Below, piece by piece: positions 49,601 through 60,663 of a DNA stretch of 64,000 bases. The position numbers were made by a program, and so were the translations under genes. Positions within the stretch are counted from its first letter, which is position 1. Each line of letters begins with the position of its first letter. Source of the DNA: Aphelenchoides besseyi (Eukaryota; Nematoda; Chromadorea; Rhabditida; Aphelenchoididae); NCBI GenBank assembly GCA_024699855.1, contig JAMPIQ010000001.1:7874001-7938000 (forward strand), written 5' to 3'. The notes under the pieces were generated by a model. The model was given only the letters and a program-made list of their open reading frames with translations, made no database searches and was not told the DNA's origin.

Positions 49601-51267
49601 TGATTAAGGTTTGTGTAACCAATCTCAAAACCAAATTGCTTACTTTTGGCTATGATTTTTAGATTATAGACGGTACTTACAAGTCTGCGCAGTATGTGAA
49701 GGATTTGAAAGACGTCTACATCCCGTGGTGCAATCGCCAAATGGGACGACGTCCGTGGACGTGGCAACAAGACAACTGCAGCATCCACAAAGCGAAGATC
49801 GTAATGGACTTTCTGAAGCGTCAGAAAGTCTCTACCGTCGAGTGGCCTGCATGTTCACCCGATTTGTCGATCGAAAATGTGTGGCATCTGCTATCAGACC
49901 TTGTCTACGCCGATGGACAGTTCACGAATTCAATCGCGTTGACTGAAAAGATCGTCGAATGTGCAAGCCGATTTTCGACGGACACAATCAAGGAACTCTA
50001 CTCATCAATTGCCAATCGTTTGGTCAAACTAAAGGCCGCAAAAGGAGGAGAAATTCGGTGTTGAAAGTGAGTGGTGAATACTTTTGACCGCCTCAAAATC
50101 GATTTTTGATTGCAGCTTCGGTTGGACTTCGCAAGACCAGTTGTTTTTTTGTTAATTAAAGGTTAACGATCTAATAAAACCAGGGTAAAAATTTGAGCCG
50201 AATTGGATCAGTAATCTCCGAGAAAAGTGGGTGGTGAAAACTTTTGTCCACCAGTGTATTTAGATTAAGAGAAGGTGGTCAATCGTCGATTCAGATGAAT
50301 CGTGTTTAGTACACGATGATTTCAAAATCTTGTGCGTCAGTTCAAAGTTTTACTTCATCGAACAGAATCTGCCGAAAGATGGTATGAAGTTTTGATCAAT
50401 CATTCGCACAATCTTTTCGAGCCAACCACTTTCACACATTCAACGACACTCGCAATCAAACCGACAGGACGCGACAAAGTGCAGAACGCAAAGACAACAC
50501 GATCTTTTTTCGTTTCTGTCTTCTCGCTCTTCATGTTTCTCTTCCATCTGACTCACCACAAAACGGGTCGCTGGAGAACGGAGGCGACAGCAAGGTCGAA
50601 AATTTCGCCTGTAATTTCCTTGACATTTTTCTTATCAATTTCAAATTTTTTACTTTTAAATAACAACTGAGTGTTATTAAACTTACTCGGATTTGTGATC
50701 TCATCTCCATTTGTTTTGGTTGATCGTCGTGAAAGCGAATCAACGAAGAAATGTCGATCACGTGCAAATTGGTGATGAAGTGGAATTGAGCTAAAACTGA
50801 AAGATACCCGAACTCATCAAAGAGTTAACAGTACTCTTATCCTTATTTGTGTCTCTGCATCTCAATCCAATAGTTTGATCATACGCAAAAGTGTTAAGTA
50901 TCTTGGCGACAATCAGGGAACCATTTTCTTGGATGAAATGCAATCTTGTTGTTTTATTTCCATCATTGATTACACACTCCGTTTGATCGTTAAACTTTTG
51001 GTTTTTCAACTCAATCTGAAACTATTTTGTAAGACATGGACACTACTAACTTACCGTAATTTTAAATATCTGTTCATTTCGATCCAAAATGAGCGGATGA
51101 ACTCTTTTGATTGCCGCCTTTAAATTCCCATTTGTACTGTTGCCATCGACTAGCAAACGGTTCACAGCGTTTGAGTGGTGTGTAAGGTCGTTTTTGGACG
51201 CACGAATAGCAGCAATCAGAAGGAACAATGAATGTAGAATCAAGTAAACGAACATTGGGACCCACAT
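46642..51267 (-). CDS. Type I membrane protein with a GPS-like Cys motif, carrying a Tc1 insertion in an intron
   Basis: The gene starts at 51,267 with a signal peptide (MWVPMFVYLILHSLFLLIAA) and continues through extracellular exons (NDQTECVINDGNKTTRLHF, then FITNLHVIDISSLIRFHDDQ). Exons between 50,690 and 50,280 are unresolved. A large exon from about 48,731 to 47,797 contains a potential furin-type site VERNKRDVDL, a helical LLEAYDLLLSKQQTVVQSYL, and a C-terminal YKCLTFINGQWISDYC..FNCTCQAGGF. That last pattern of Cys and Trp resembles the GPS autoproteolysis motif of GAIN domains. Further extracellular exons follow (47.7-47.0 kb), then one transmembrane helix (LAAILAGLVTILCILSTLCV) and a cytoplasmic tail ending FGRTQRG. 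An additional C-terminal exon near 46,500-46,600 (PRFAPSPTDGKPS) is possible. I recognise no named family. The transposon at 48,760-50,256 sits just upstream of an acceptor CGCGTTTTAG and should be removed with the intron. Confidence 0.6.
48760..48828 (+). repeat. Left terminal inverted repeat of the Tc1 element (69 bp)
   Basis: Begins CACTGGTGGACAAAAG and is the exact reverse complement of the right end over 69 bp. It contains the 19-bp site TGGACAAAAGTTTTCACCA at 48,766-48,784, a variant of which recurs as the inner site. Confidence 0.95.
49039..50064 (+). CDS. Tc1-type transposase
   Basis: Two exons (49039-49608 and 49663-50064) give about 323 residues, near the usual 340 for Tc1 transposases. 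The N terminus has a paired-type helix-turn-helix (MITEQQRAQILRLFERDNNI, AIAREMGMDSLTVQKVV), a basic GRP hook (KKMGRPRLISD) and a second helix-turn-helix (TIIQKTFQIPASCRTIRRTL). The catalytic triad is visible as IFTDEKRL, WQQDNCSIHKA and SPDLSIENVWHLL. Most Tc1 proteins read SPDLNPIE and have 34 residues between the second Asp and the Glu. Here one residue is missing and the gap is 33. This could be a lineage feature or a three-base deletion that reduces activity. The intron splits the DDE domain between DIK-like ..FLIK and IIDGTY. Confidence 0.92.
50188..50256 (-). repeat. Right terminal inverted repeat of the Tc1 element (69 bp)
   Basis: Ends CTTTTGTCCACCAGTG, the exact complement of the left end, directly before a TA target duplicate. 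Confidence 0.95.
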
Positions 51268-51629
51268 CTTCCAAATGTCGTATTCTTACTTGCAATTAGT
51301 TTTTGTGTTTCAACTCCATTGAAAACGGATCGTGGGACATTTAGCGCGTAGTCAAGACGACCGTTCTCGTTGGTCGTCAGTGTCCCATTGTACGGCTTCT
51401 GTCTTTTGTTTTTTCAAATGACCATCACAAGTTTTTTCTTGTATTCAATACGTTTATTCGCTCGTCGTTTGTGATCTTCCAACTTTTAATTGGCCCATTA
51501 GTCACGTTCACTAATCAAATAAAATTTCTTCGCTACAGCTGTTGGCCTCATGTTACGTGTTCCTATCAAATTGAACATCCTCTTTGTTCGTTTATATTGA
51601 GAGACTAACCGTAAAGTTTAGTTTTCTGA

Positions 51630-52749
51630 ATGCTAAAACTACTATTCTTATTGTACACTACTGGAGCTTTAGCTCAACAGCAATTACCCGTTTTTAATGT
51701 GATGGATCATGAAATTGCGGGACTTGTGAATCGAATGCGTAGTGAAGATGCCAATCAAGCAAAACCATCACAGTATCGACTTGATTTTCAAGGTCACACT
51801 GCTGGAGCAGATTTCGATGATCGAGCAAAAAGACCGTAAGTCTCATGGACGTTAAAATCCTTAAGATATTTCCAGGCTTATTGAGTACATTGATTCGTCA
51901 GTGCTTCGTCGTCCGACTTATGAACATCTTCTTGCGTTGTTCGATAATTTCGAACGTACGACCGGAGTTTCTGAACAAGACACACCTGAGGTAAATTTAA
52001 ACTGTCAATGAGAAATCCCGAATTTCCTAGGAGATAGAAGAAATAAAACGGTTTATCGACTTGGTAGTTGAGACTCGACCATGGAAAGTTTTGATTGATT
52101 TCCTAAAGAGCAAAAGTAATTTCATTGAAGAAGTCAAGATTCTCATCCGTTCGTTTAGATCATCCGTTTGTTTCTAATCCATCAACGCTGAAACGAATCT
52201 TACGTCAGCTGTGGTTTGATCACTACTCGAGAGCTCGTGGTTTACCAGATACATCGGCTTTTGAGCACATATTCATCGGGGAAACAAAGAACGGGGAAAT
52301 AAGTGAGTATAACAGTAGACGAAGGGTAACTCCTTGCTTACAGGCGGTTTACATAATTGGTTGCGGTTGTATGAGTTGGAAAGAAATGTCTCATCTCGTT
52401 TCGATTACCGTGGCTTTCTCGTCAAACGAGGACAAATAATGGGTGCTATTAAATTCCAATGGGATGGCCAAGTGAAAAGAGCAGGTTCAATGTTCTTCGG
52501 TACATCGCCAGAATTCGAACTCGGGCTCTATACCGTTTGCTTTTTGGCACGTCGATCTCGCAATACCTGTGATGTAAGAATATACAAAGGACGTCCCTAA
52601 CTGCTTTTCAGTTTGAAATCGATGGATGTCCAATCCAAATTACATCATACGACTTGAAGCAAAATGGTAAGGTTTACATTGGTTCGGCTTATCCAACAGC
52701 AGGAAGAATGACTGAAGCGTGTAGAAGCAAAACTCGTGGTGGAAATTAA
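51630..52749 (+). CDS. Secreted ENDOU-family (XendoU) poly(U)-specific endoribonuclease
   Basis: Six exons encode an endoribonuclease of the EndoU family, which cuts RNA at uridylates using two His and a Lys and leaves cyclic phosphate ends. A signal peptide ([16 protein letters not shown]) is followed by the N-terminal EndoU subdomain ([34 protein letters not shown]) and the catalytic half: [20 protein letters not shown] with both His residues, [10 protein letters not shown], and a C-terminal Lys in [16 protein letters not shown]. All three catalytic residues therefore appear present. Length (about 300 residues) fits the single-domain animal ENDOU/placental protein 11 form. An AAGTTTAG acceptor-like site lies 8 bp before the ATG. 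AATAAA lies near 52,805. It is divergent from the membrane-protein gene that ends its 5' side at 51,267. Confidence 0.88.
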
Positions 52750-53140
52750 AATTGTGCTATTGCACTCATTTTCAATAACTGACTATTACATTGAAAGCAT
52801 AATCCAAATAAAAATTATTCAGCTTTGAATGCACTGTTATTTCATAAGTTGCATCGGATGCTTCAGATACACATTGACGGTTTGTGTTTCATAGTTAAAC
52901 AAAAACCAACGATGATTAAGTCTGCATATTTGTTGAAGCCACAAAATTACTTTGTGATACTAAATTTTACGTCATGGCATTAAACTGTAAATGAATTTTG
53001 CAAATTTGACAGAATCAAAGATTATGAAACTACACAACTTCAAGAAGACAACCAACGGTACTCAATGAGCATAATAGAAAATCACTTAATCGTTTATTTT
53101 ATTCACTTTTATGTGTCATCCACACAATTACACGAGAAGT
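52750..53140. other. Convergent 3' spacer between ENDOU and NUF2
   Basis: AT-rich 3' flanking sequence of two convergent genes, with a plus-strand AATAAA near 52,805 and no open frame worth noting. Confidence 0.4.
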
Positions 53141-54801
53141 TTACAAAAAGGTTTCCGAGTACTTCTTCATTGCTCCGGAGATCTTGTTGTTCATATCCTT
53201 CCAACTTTCGTACACTTCGATAAGTCTATCTTCCAGACTTTTAACTTCGTTCACGATATTAGCGTTGATGTCCTGCAGTTGAAAGACCTAAAAAATCAAG
53301 ATGAAAGGTTCAACAATCGAGGGAACATACCAGTGAACTCATCTCCTGTTTCTTCTGCAAAATCAGATTCTGAGTGTGAGTGGTCGGACAATTTTGTAGT
53401 TGTCGTTTCTTTTCTTCAATTGCCGAATGATTGGCGATGATGTCCGCATTGAGCTTGTCAAAATTCACATTTGCACTTGCACATTTTCTGAAGTCAAACA
53501 GTCAATCTAACGAGTACAAAACAGAACTTACTCCTGATGAGTTTCTATCAGTGAATGTAAATGGACCATTTTGTTTTTGAGCATTTTTACCTTTTTGCTC
53601 ATTTTCTCCAACTCATTTTGATGGTTTTCGAGTGCCTCTTTCTTCTTCTGTTCAAGTTTTGTTTTCGTCGATTTAGCAGTATCGATCTTGAATTGACGTT
53701 GATTCTGTCGAATCTTATCTTCCTCCAACAGTTTGATGTCCTTCAGCACTTCTTCGTATTCCGTTTTTATGGTTTGCAACGTGTGTGAAGCCGTTTGTTT
53801 CAAAGCGTGAATCTTCCGTTGCAAATCAGAAAGCGAGTTTTCGAAACTGTTCATAGTCGTCGTTCTTTGAGTGTTTTGTGCGTCGAAAGTTTCGATTTCC
53901 TTTCGAAGACGGTCGGGAGAACGCACTAAACGATCCTGAAGTTGTCTAATTGCTTCCTCGCGTTCGTCATATTGTTCATGAATCGAACTTCTGGCTTGGG
54001 AAGTCTCCTCGAATCGGCTGTTGTGAGCAATCATCTGTTGTTGAAGTTGTTCAAAGTAGGTGCGTTTGTCTGCTGCATTCTTTCGATCAACATCTCGTTG
54101 TTGACTGTGCTAAAATCAAGAGTTTCAAACAAAACAGATTCTTTTGATTACCTCCATTTTGCTGTGTCGAAACTTCTCCAATTCGTTTTTCTTGTTCTTG
54201 ATACTCCGTTGTAGTTGTTCAGAAAGTTTCTTGTCTTGCAGTTGATCGATTTGAAGACGTTTCTAAAGACAACGATCATTTCTTGTCTCAGAATGCGGTA
54301 CTTACTTTTTCTTCAAACAACTCTTCCAATTCTTTTTCTCGATCGTTCACAAAGTAAAAGAATTGAATCAACTCATTGACAAATATGATGGTGCGTTTGG
54401 ATTCTGGACACGACAAGTCACGTATAGTCCAAGTATCGTTGTGACACACGTTTTGAGTGAAATGTTTCCTGAAAGCACAAAGAATCAAAATAACTCAAAG
54501 CAATCAACTTACATTAACTGATCCAAAACCATCGTTTGTTTGCCACAAATACGCTGTTCATGCACTGTCGACTGCGAATCCAAGTACAATTGTTGTTCGG
54601 TGACCACTCCACAATACAGCAAAAGTGCCATGTAGATCTTTTTGACGGCATCGAACTGAAACAGAATTCTAAGTAAAAAAATAAAAGGAAACTACGAACC
54701 GTCGGTTTCTCCAAAACTGCTCTGGTGACTTTAAGATCCGGAAGTTTTTCGTCCAGAAACTTAATGATATCCCTCAAAATCGTGCTCACGTTTTCCGCCA
54801 T
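53141..54801 (-). CDS. NUF2: Kinetochore protein NUF2
   Basis: Seven or so exons encode NUF2, a subunit of the NDC80 complex that binds spindle microtubules at the kinetochore (HIM-10 in C. elegans). The globular CH-like head starts MAENVSTILRDIIKFLDEKL and includes WTIRDLSCPESKRTIIFVNE, matching the conserved DLLCPKSKRTxRFLSxIINF block, followed by FVNDREKELEELFEEKV. The rest is almost continuous coiled coil, with RLVRSPDRLRKEIETFD matching the IVxSPEKL element and then IKTEYEEVLKDIKLLEEDKI. It ends with ISGAMKKYSETFL. The total of about 450 residues is normal for the family. No damage is seen. The assignment depends on the two short conserved blocks plus architecture and is fairly secure. 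Confidence 0.85.
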
Positions 54802-56077
54802 TTCGACCGAATAGACGAGAATAGAAAAACTGACAACAACCATTTAGTGTGGATAGCAATTTGAACGCTTTCGCGCGTTTCCGTTCGTGAGCCAAAAGTT
54901 TGCCAATTTGTGTCAAAAGACTCGGCAAACAACCGATAGTGGATATTATATGACTTGTAGTCACAAGAAAAACTAACTTAACGTTTTCAATCAAAAAACA
55001 AGTTGAGTATGGGTTTACTGACGATCGTAAAAGAGAACATCATGGAGTAAAATATCATAATTTTCAACGCCGCTTCTGTATCTGTCAACAAACTTCTTGT
55101 ACTTTGCTTGTATGTCGATCGACTAACTTTTGTGTTTGCACTTTTTCACCAAGTAGAATTATGCGATGAATAAGCAAGTGTTGCTAAGACAACTATAAGT
55201 CAGAGGATATTGCACAACCGAAAACTTACCAAAACGTATTAAACCGCTGACTTATGCTGTTTCTGAATGTCTTTAGAGATCTCATTCATTGACTCATATG
55301 GTTACTTCCTTGCACAGACGAGCAATTCCTTAGACGTGTTTTCTTCGTTGTAAAAATACTTACTGTTGCTAAAATAACTCGCTTACTCGGTTGGACGATC
55401 AGATGACATCTTGTTGCATAAGAGCGAAAAGTGTGATTTTGAACTCGACAGAAAAGGCGATTGAACGAGTTCTGTTGTAAATACTCTCAAATTGTTTGAA
55501 CTCTTTTTCTGACCGGCAACAGTAGTTAGTTGTGTCCATTGAATATCAAACTCAACTTCATGAGATGGATTGCGGTTCTTATGTTTTGGTATTTAAAAGT
55601 TGATTGATGAACAGCAGTAACGGCCTCAATGAGCTCGTTAAATAAAACAAGTTATCACGACTGTCCTGAACTTTGTAAATTTATTCCTGACTTTTAGGAT
55701 GATCTATAAAGCAACTTTAGTGCTATCAGCCTCAAGAAATTTGTTGTTTTCTTGCAAATGCTGACTATGGAAATTTGGCTTGTTTCTGTTGTAAACTTCA
55801 CGAAGATTATCGTTAAAATTCAAAAACTCTCGTCAATTGTTTTGTGACGATGGAAGAGAGGGGGTTGAGGTTTTTGGATGAATCGATGTGCGATGCGATT
55901 TCACCACTTTCGTCCTCCGCTTGATGGGCGCCGTGAAGCACAACCCGTCGACGAGAACCAAAACCCGCAGTGACCAACGTCGATCGAATTTTTCGCCAAT
56001 GGCGGCAATTCCACTCGTCCGCCCTTTTGCCCGAATGTCAGACGTTTCATATTTCCGCCACCACCTGTCCACTCTTG
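54802..56077. other. AT-rich divergent spacer
   Basis: About 1.28 kb between the NUF2 start (-) and the 56,078 gene (+), with few open frames. It should hold both promoters. I see no repeat, RNA gene or transposon end. Confidence 0.45.
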
Positions 56078-57273
56078 ATGTTTTCTATTGAATTCCGTGC
56101 CATATTTATTGTTCTTGTGTTTGGTTGTTCACATCTTAGGGCATTTCGTTTCAAACGTCAAGCTGTTAGTCCCTTAGATGACATTATCACTTCGGCGCTG
56201 AGTCTGGTACGACCAATTTTTGATCCTGCACAACCGCGTGATGCATCACTTATTCCAAGAAAAGTGAAAACATACATACGAACTTTATTGATTTATATTT
56301 AAAGGTATCGATGAGCGATGATCCGGGTACTCGAGCGGCAGAAGTTCTTGGCGCACCCCGCTACTCATCTGTTTCCGAATTGCCGTTGTGTCGTGGGAAT
56401 TCGAAAATTTGTCGTTTCATCGCGTGTACAGCATCAAACTTCAAACACGACGACAATTTTGCGAACTTGAATTTGGCCGCTCAAACGATCAATGATCCTA
56501 AATTACGAAAAACGATTAGCGCGTAAGTTTTATTAGTTGTTTTCAAGAGATGAATGGTCTTAGAAATCCGGAGGCGATTGGTACGGTTTGTCGTGATCAA
56601 GGATTAAGTGAAGGGCAATGTCGTTTATTTTCTCGCGGCTTTCAACTCATCGATCGGTTTATGAATACAATCGAGAAGCCGTCAAACGATGATCCACCAA
56701 TTCATAGTTTAAATCCAAACGCCATCAGCGATGATCCAATAGTCGAACGAACTCCGCCGCGTGTTATTGACCTCAGCAAGACGTCGCATTCTGCAACCGG
56801 AAGTCACACGGTGAGTAATAGAAAGTCGTTTTTCTTCAAGTGACTAATCAACAGCCGTGCAATCAGCGAATCCATAATCAATTGCATTTTAGTGGTCAGC
56901 TCGTCGAGTTGTTCAACGCGCCCATTCGACTCAAGTTCGTCACACAACAAGCCAGAAAACTGCACCATTGGGTATGACTGCCGCACCACCGCATCTTATC
57001 AATCACAATCCACCAAAAGCACAAAAGCCACCAATTCAGAAAGTGACTGCTGCTCCAATACCAAAACGTCTTCCTGTGTCTGATTCTTACGATTACGAAG
57101 AAAACGAAGAAAGTGAAGAACAACCATTGCAAAGACCGAAACGTCGACCACGACAAGCGACACAAAACGATTATTACGATCAACTGCAATCCGATACGAC
57201 GGCTACTTCCTCTCCAATGACTCAAAATAATAAGCGACCAGCCCCAATGAACTGCATCAGTTTATTGGCATAA
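56078..57273 (+). CDS. Secreted protein of unknown function, four or five exons
   Basis: Starts MFSIEFRAIFIVLVFGCSHL, a signal peptide, followed by FRFKRQAV, where KR could be a propeptide cleavage site. The middle has a Cys-containing domain (ELPLCRGNSKICRFIACTAS, then GTVCRDQGLSEGQCRLFSRG) with at least five Cys that could form disulfides. The C-terminal half is polar and Pro-rich (HNPPKAQKPPIQKVTAAPIP), with an acidic DYEENEESEE stretch and basic RPKRRPRQ. No membrane helix. Not recognised. It is followed 370 bp later by another secreted, Ser/Thr-rich gene on the same strand; sequence similarity between the two is not obvious to me. Confidence 0.6.
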
Positions 57274-57642
57274 ATCGTGTAATATCACACACTTTTCGGT
57301 CTTGTTATTGACGATACAAATAAACCAAATTGTGCCATTCAATTGACCATTAAGGCCAACAAGAGTCTTTCGTAAACAAAAACATCAATTTGGGTCACGG
57401 CTAAATCCGATTCGAAAGGTCGATTGTTACACGGACTTTAGCTGACGAGGCGATTCGCTTCGGCGTCACAAACTGGTTCTTCAATCTTTTGATCGTCTTC
57501 TCTCACTAGGCGGCTCGCGCTTTTGGCAGATCCCTCGAGCTCCCTTCCACCTTCTGAGAAATCGCGTCTATTTTGACGTCTGCAAGCATTCTTTTGTTGT
57601 TCCTCAAATTGAGTGAATAAATCGAATGTGGTGCTATCGCTT

Positions 57643-59224
57643 ATGAACACTCATGTATTTTCACTTTTGCCGTTGGGCTATTGGATTCTCTTTGCTCACT
57701 TTGTTATTGTAACCGCCGTTCCACGACTCGTGGATCACGATGCTGTCAAATATCATCGAAACGTTTTTCATCCGTTACGTTATGCCGATGTCCAACGTAT
57801 TCAAATGTCTACTAGTCATTCAACGTCAACTCCAAACAGTTTGTCCACCCATCGTACAGTAACTCCCGTCCATTCGACAGCGCAAATTGCGTCATTGCAA
57901 CAATCAACAAATGGGATGACTCATTCTCGCGCAGACATTCGTGATTTACGTTCTGATGATTTAGGTGATCCTCTGCGTCTCGTCTTTGATCGTTTACTTC
58001 AACATGACATTACACGGACGTTTGCGCGTATGTTCACTTCGACAAACAAACAATCCGATCCGATCGTGTCGAATCCAAAGGATTTCACTGACAAATCGGA
58101 CGTCTCATTGAATAATCAAGCAGTCAATCAGTTTGAATGGAAGAACCTGCTTCTCGGACAGAATGGTCTCTTGACGAGTATCTTCAAGGAGTTCAAAAAC
58201 AAACGCTCACAAGACATTGGAAAAGCAAAAATTGCCGCTCAACAGCAACAATCCGATACGAATCCAGGCATGAAATTTGAATGATTTGTCGATAACAAAC
58301 TTGTTTAGTGCAACGAGACTTTGCGAAATTAGTCGAAGCGTTTATGGCAAAAACAAGAGATGGAAATTTCGACGAACCGCTTCCCGAGCTTCCATTCATT
58401 GGTATTTGCAATCGGTCAGCACATGCAGATAGCCGTTTGTTACGATTCTTTGTTTCAGAGTATCTTGTGGAGATTTGTTCAGAGCGTTCGATGAGTTCCG
58501 AAAAAGCGAGTTGTTCTCCAATTTCCAAACGGCAATGTCACTTCTCAACGACGAAAAAGGCTTGGAAATCATTGGAGAGATGTTGGAGAAGCCCGAACTG
58601 ATCTCCAATTTCGTTGGAAGTAATGGTGTTGACGAGAATAAACCTGATAAGCTCAAAAAAGATGAGATCACGAGTGAAGACGGGGATTTTGGTGTCGACT
58701 TTTCTTCGCTTGTTGATGGACAACCGTCGAGTGTGACAAAAGAAGAAAAGGGGAAACCGATCATTTCGGCAAATTTGGATTACTATACGGCGGCAAGAAA
58801 CGAAACGTGTGAGGATGATTTGAACTCTAATTTTTAGGTTGACAAAGGGAAAGGTGACGAAGAAGTCGTTCCAGATCATATCGATGTTGAAGTCGAAGAA
58901 ACAATTCCCAATAAAACGGATGTTGTTGTGCCATTGCCCGAGATTTCGGAGTCAATTGACGAAATACCGCAGGAATTCGAAGTTCTTACTGTTCAAAAGA
59001 CAGTCGATTTGCCGATTCCTGTCGAAGAAAAAGCCTCGCGAACCTCACCTACAGCTCTTCACATCTCCCAACTTCCTCAAGCATTCGTCTCAACGACTTC
59101 CAGTCCTTTGACCTCGTATTCGACAACAACTCGTCCCACGACCACTCGCAGTGTTTTTTACACAACAACTAAGCAGAACTTTCGGGTCAAGGATGATTAT
59201 TATTCCATTTACTATGATACGTGA
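57643..59224 (+). CDS. Secreted Ser/Thr-rich protein of unknown function
   Basis: Starts MNTHVFSLLPLGYWILFAHF, a signal peptide ending near VTAVPRLVD. A Ser/Thr-rich linker (STSHSTSTPNSLSTHRTVTP) is followed by a helical region (DPLRLVFDRLLQHDITRTFA) and, after an intron at about 58,270-58,308, VQRDFAKLVEAFMAKTRDGN. A Cys-containing segment LPFIGICNR is spliced near 58,415 to LSCGDLFRAFDEFRKSELFS. The acidic C-terminal part (VEVEETIPNKTDVVVPLPEI) ends in a Thr-rich mucin-like stretch (TTTRPTTTRS). It may be O-glycosylated extracellular matrix or cuticle-associated material; this is inferred from composition. No family is recognised. Confidence 0.55.
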
Positions 59225-59443
59225 ACGATTTTTGTTTGTAATTTATCACGAAAAAACAATAAACTCAAAAAGCTTATTGTTTGTTGTTAAACAAAATCAA
59301 TTCGAAAACTCAGTCAGTCCATCGTATTGCTCCGCTTTGCGGCTCAGACGTCACGTTCTAAAGTTTGGCAATTGATCTGTGGCTTCTAAACCTTCAGCGT
59401 GGCTCATTCAGCACCCAAAAGAATAAGGCTCAGTGAGCCAGCA

Positions 59444-60471
59444 ATGAGTTCAAAATTGAAAACGCAGCAAAAAGAAAAGGTCAGTTAATTTGACATTAAA
59501 TTTTCTGGTTGTTTTGATCGATTGTGCTATAAGTCTTTCTTTATCCTGTTGTCCCTTTTAGCTGCGTAACTTTATTATGGTTACAAACTCGAACGAAACC
59601 ATTGGACTTCAATGCCTTCAACATGCCGAGTGGAACTTGGAAATGGCATTCGACGTTTACTACAACAATCCAACGGTTTGTATTGATCGCAACAATCGGA
59701 AAAATTCTTTGTTTTAGTTTCACGAAGTGTCAAGAAGCGTGGACAACGACAAAATCGATACTACATTTCGAAAGTATGCTAATCGTAAGTTTCGTGAGTT
59801 CATTTGCTCTCATATCAATCCCTTTAAGTAAAAGAAGATCGTGGTCTTTGCGAAGATCCCGATCGAATCGGACCAAATGGGGTCTTAAAATTGCTTCAAG
59901 ATCTTTCTATCGATCCCACCGACTTGGCTGTCTTGATCTTAGCGTGGAAGATGGAGGCTGAAACTCAATGCGAGTTTTCGTTGGAGGAGTTTCGAAAAGG
60001 TTTCCGCAAGATGAAGTATGTTTATTCTTAGTGTTTCGTAGAAATTTGTTGTTTAGTGTGAGCAGTGTCAGTCAATTGAAGCAGAAGTTGCGGCAAATCG
60101 TTGATGAAACGGTGACTTCGAAGACTGACTTTGAAGCGATGTATCGTTTCACGTTCGACTACGCTCGTTCGACCGCATCCAAAGCCTTGGACATCGAAAC
60201 GGCGCTCAACTACTGGAATTTGGTTCTGAGTCGAATAAACGACAACCGGATCACTCACTGGATGGAGTTTTTGAGGGAAAAACAAATCAAAGGAATTTCA
60301 CGCGATCTCTGGAACATGTTTTTGCGTTTCTTGTGGGGCAACGATCAAACACTCAGCAATCACGACGCTGAACAAGGTTGTTGGCCCGTGATGATGGACC
60401 AGTTTGTCGATCACGTTCGTCTCGTGCATCCCGATCTTTATCCGACTCCCGATCCAAAAACAACTAGTTAG
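59444..60471 (+). CDS. DCUN1D1: DCN1-like protein (DCUN1D), cullin neddylation cofactor
   Basis: Five exons encode a DCN1-like scaffold that helps UBC12 transfer NEDD8 to cullins. The first exon [12 protein letters not shown] is spliced to [20 protein letters not shown], the N-terminal UBA-like domain ([17 protein letters not shown]). The potentiating neddylation domain follows: [45 protein letters not shown] and [20 protein letters not shown]. Of the three residues I recall as the cullin-binding DAD patch, the first Asp (RDLWN) and last Asp (VMMD) are kept, and the middle Ala is Cys here (GCWP). Length (about 270) and order match DCUN1D1/2. Confidence 0.9.
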
Positions 60472-60663
60472 TTCGTCTGTTGCTTTTTCGTCGGCCGATA
60501 AACTGGGAAACCTTTCTTAATTCTAAACATAAATTGTGTTCTTTTTGTTTTCTTTATTCTGACTCATTGAGCCGCTAAGTTGCAAAGTACAATAAACAAA
60601 AAAAACCGGCTATTTGAATTCATTTCTTTCGACGAACATTGTTGAGTGATAGCCCGTTTGTGA

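Larger units (their letters stand above)
48760..50256 (+). mobile_element. Tc1-type DNA transposon, apparently complete
   Basis: A 1,497-bp element flanked by TA target duplications (48,758-48,759 and 50,257-50,258), as expected for Tc1/mariner. Its terminal inverted repeats are identical over 69 bp. It encodes one transposase with an intact frame apart from a 54-bp intron. Perfect repeat ends and an undamaged frame suggest a recent insertion. It lies on the plus strand inside an intron of a minus-strand membrane-protein gene. Second, inner transposase-binding-like sites occur at both ends (48,927-48,945 and 50,072-50,090), the arrangement called IR/DR in Tc3 and Sleeping Beauty relatives. 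Confidence 0.95.

Noticed and set aside
50780..50810. A 17-nt intron in the 46.6-51.3 kb gene
   Set aside because: A normal 44-nt intron (donor GTACTG, acceptor TTTTAG) in the same phase explains the frame change, so no ultra-short intron is needed.
53561..54214. Plus-strand open frames with hydrophobic-looking products
   Set aside because: They are antisense to NUF2 coiled-coil exons; Phe/Leu-rich products are the usual shadow of Lys/Glu codons.
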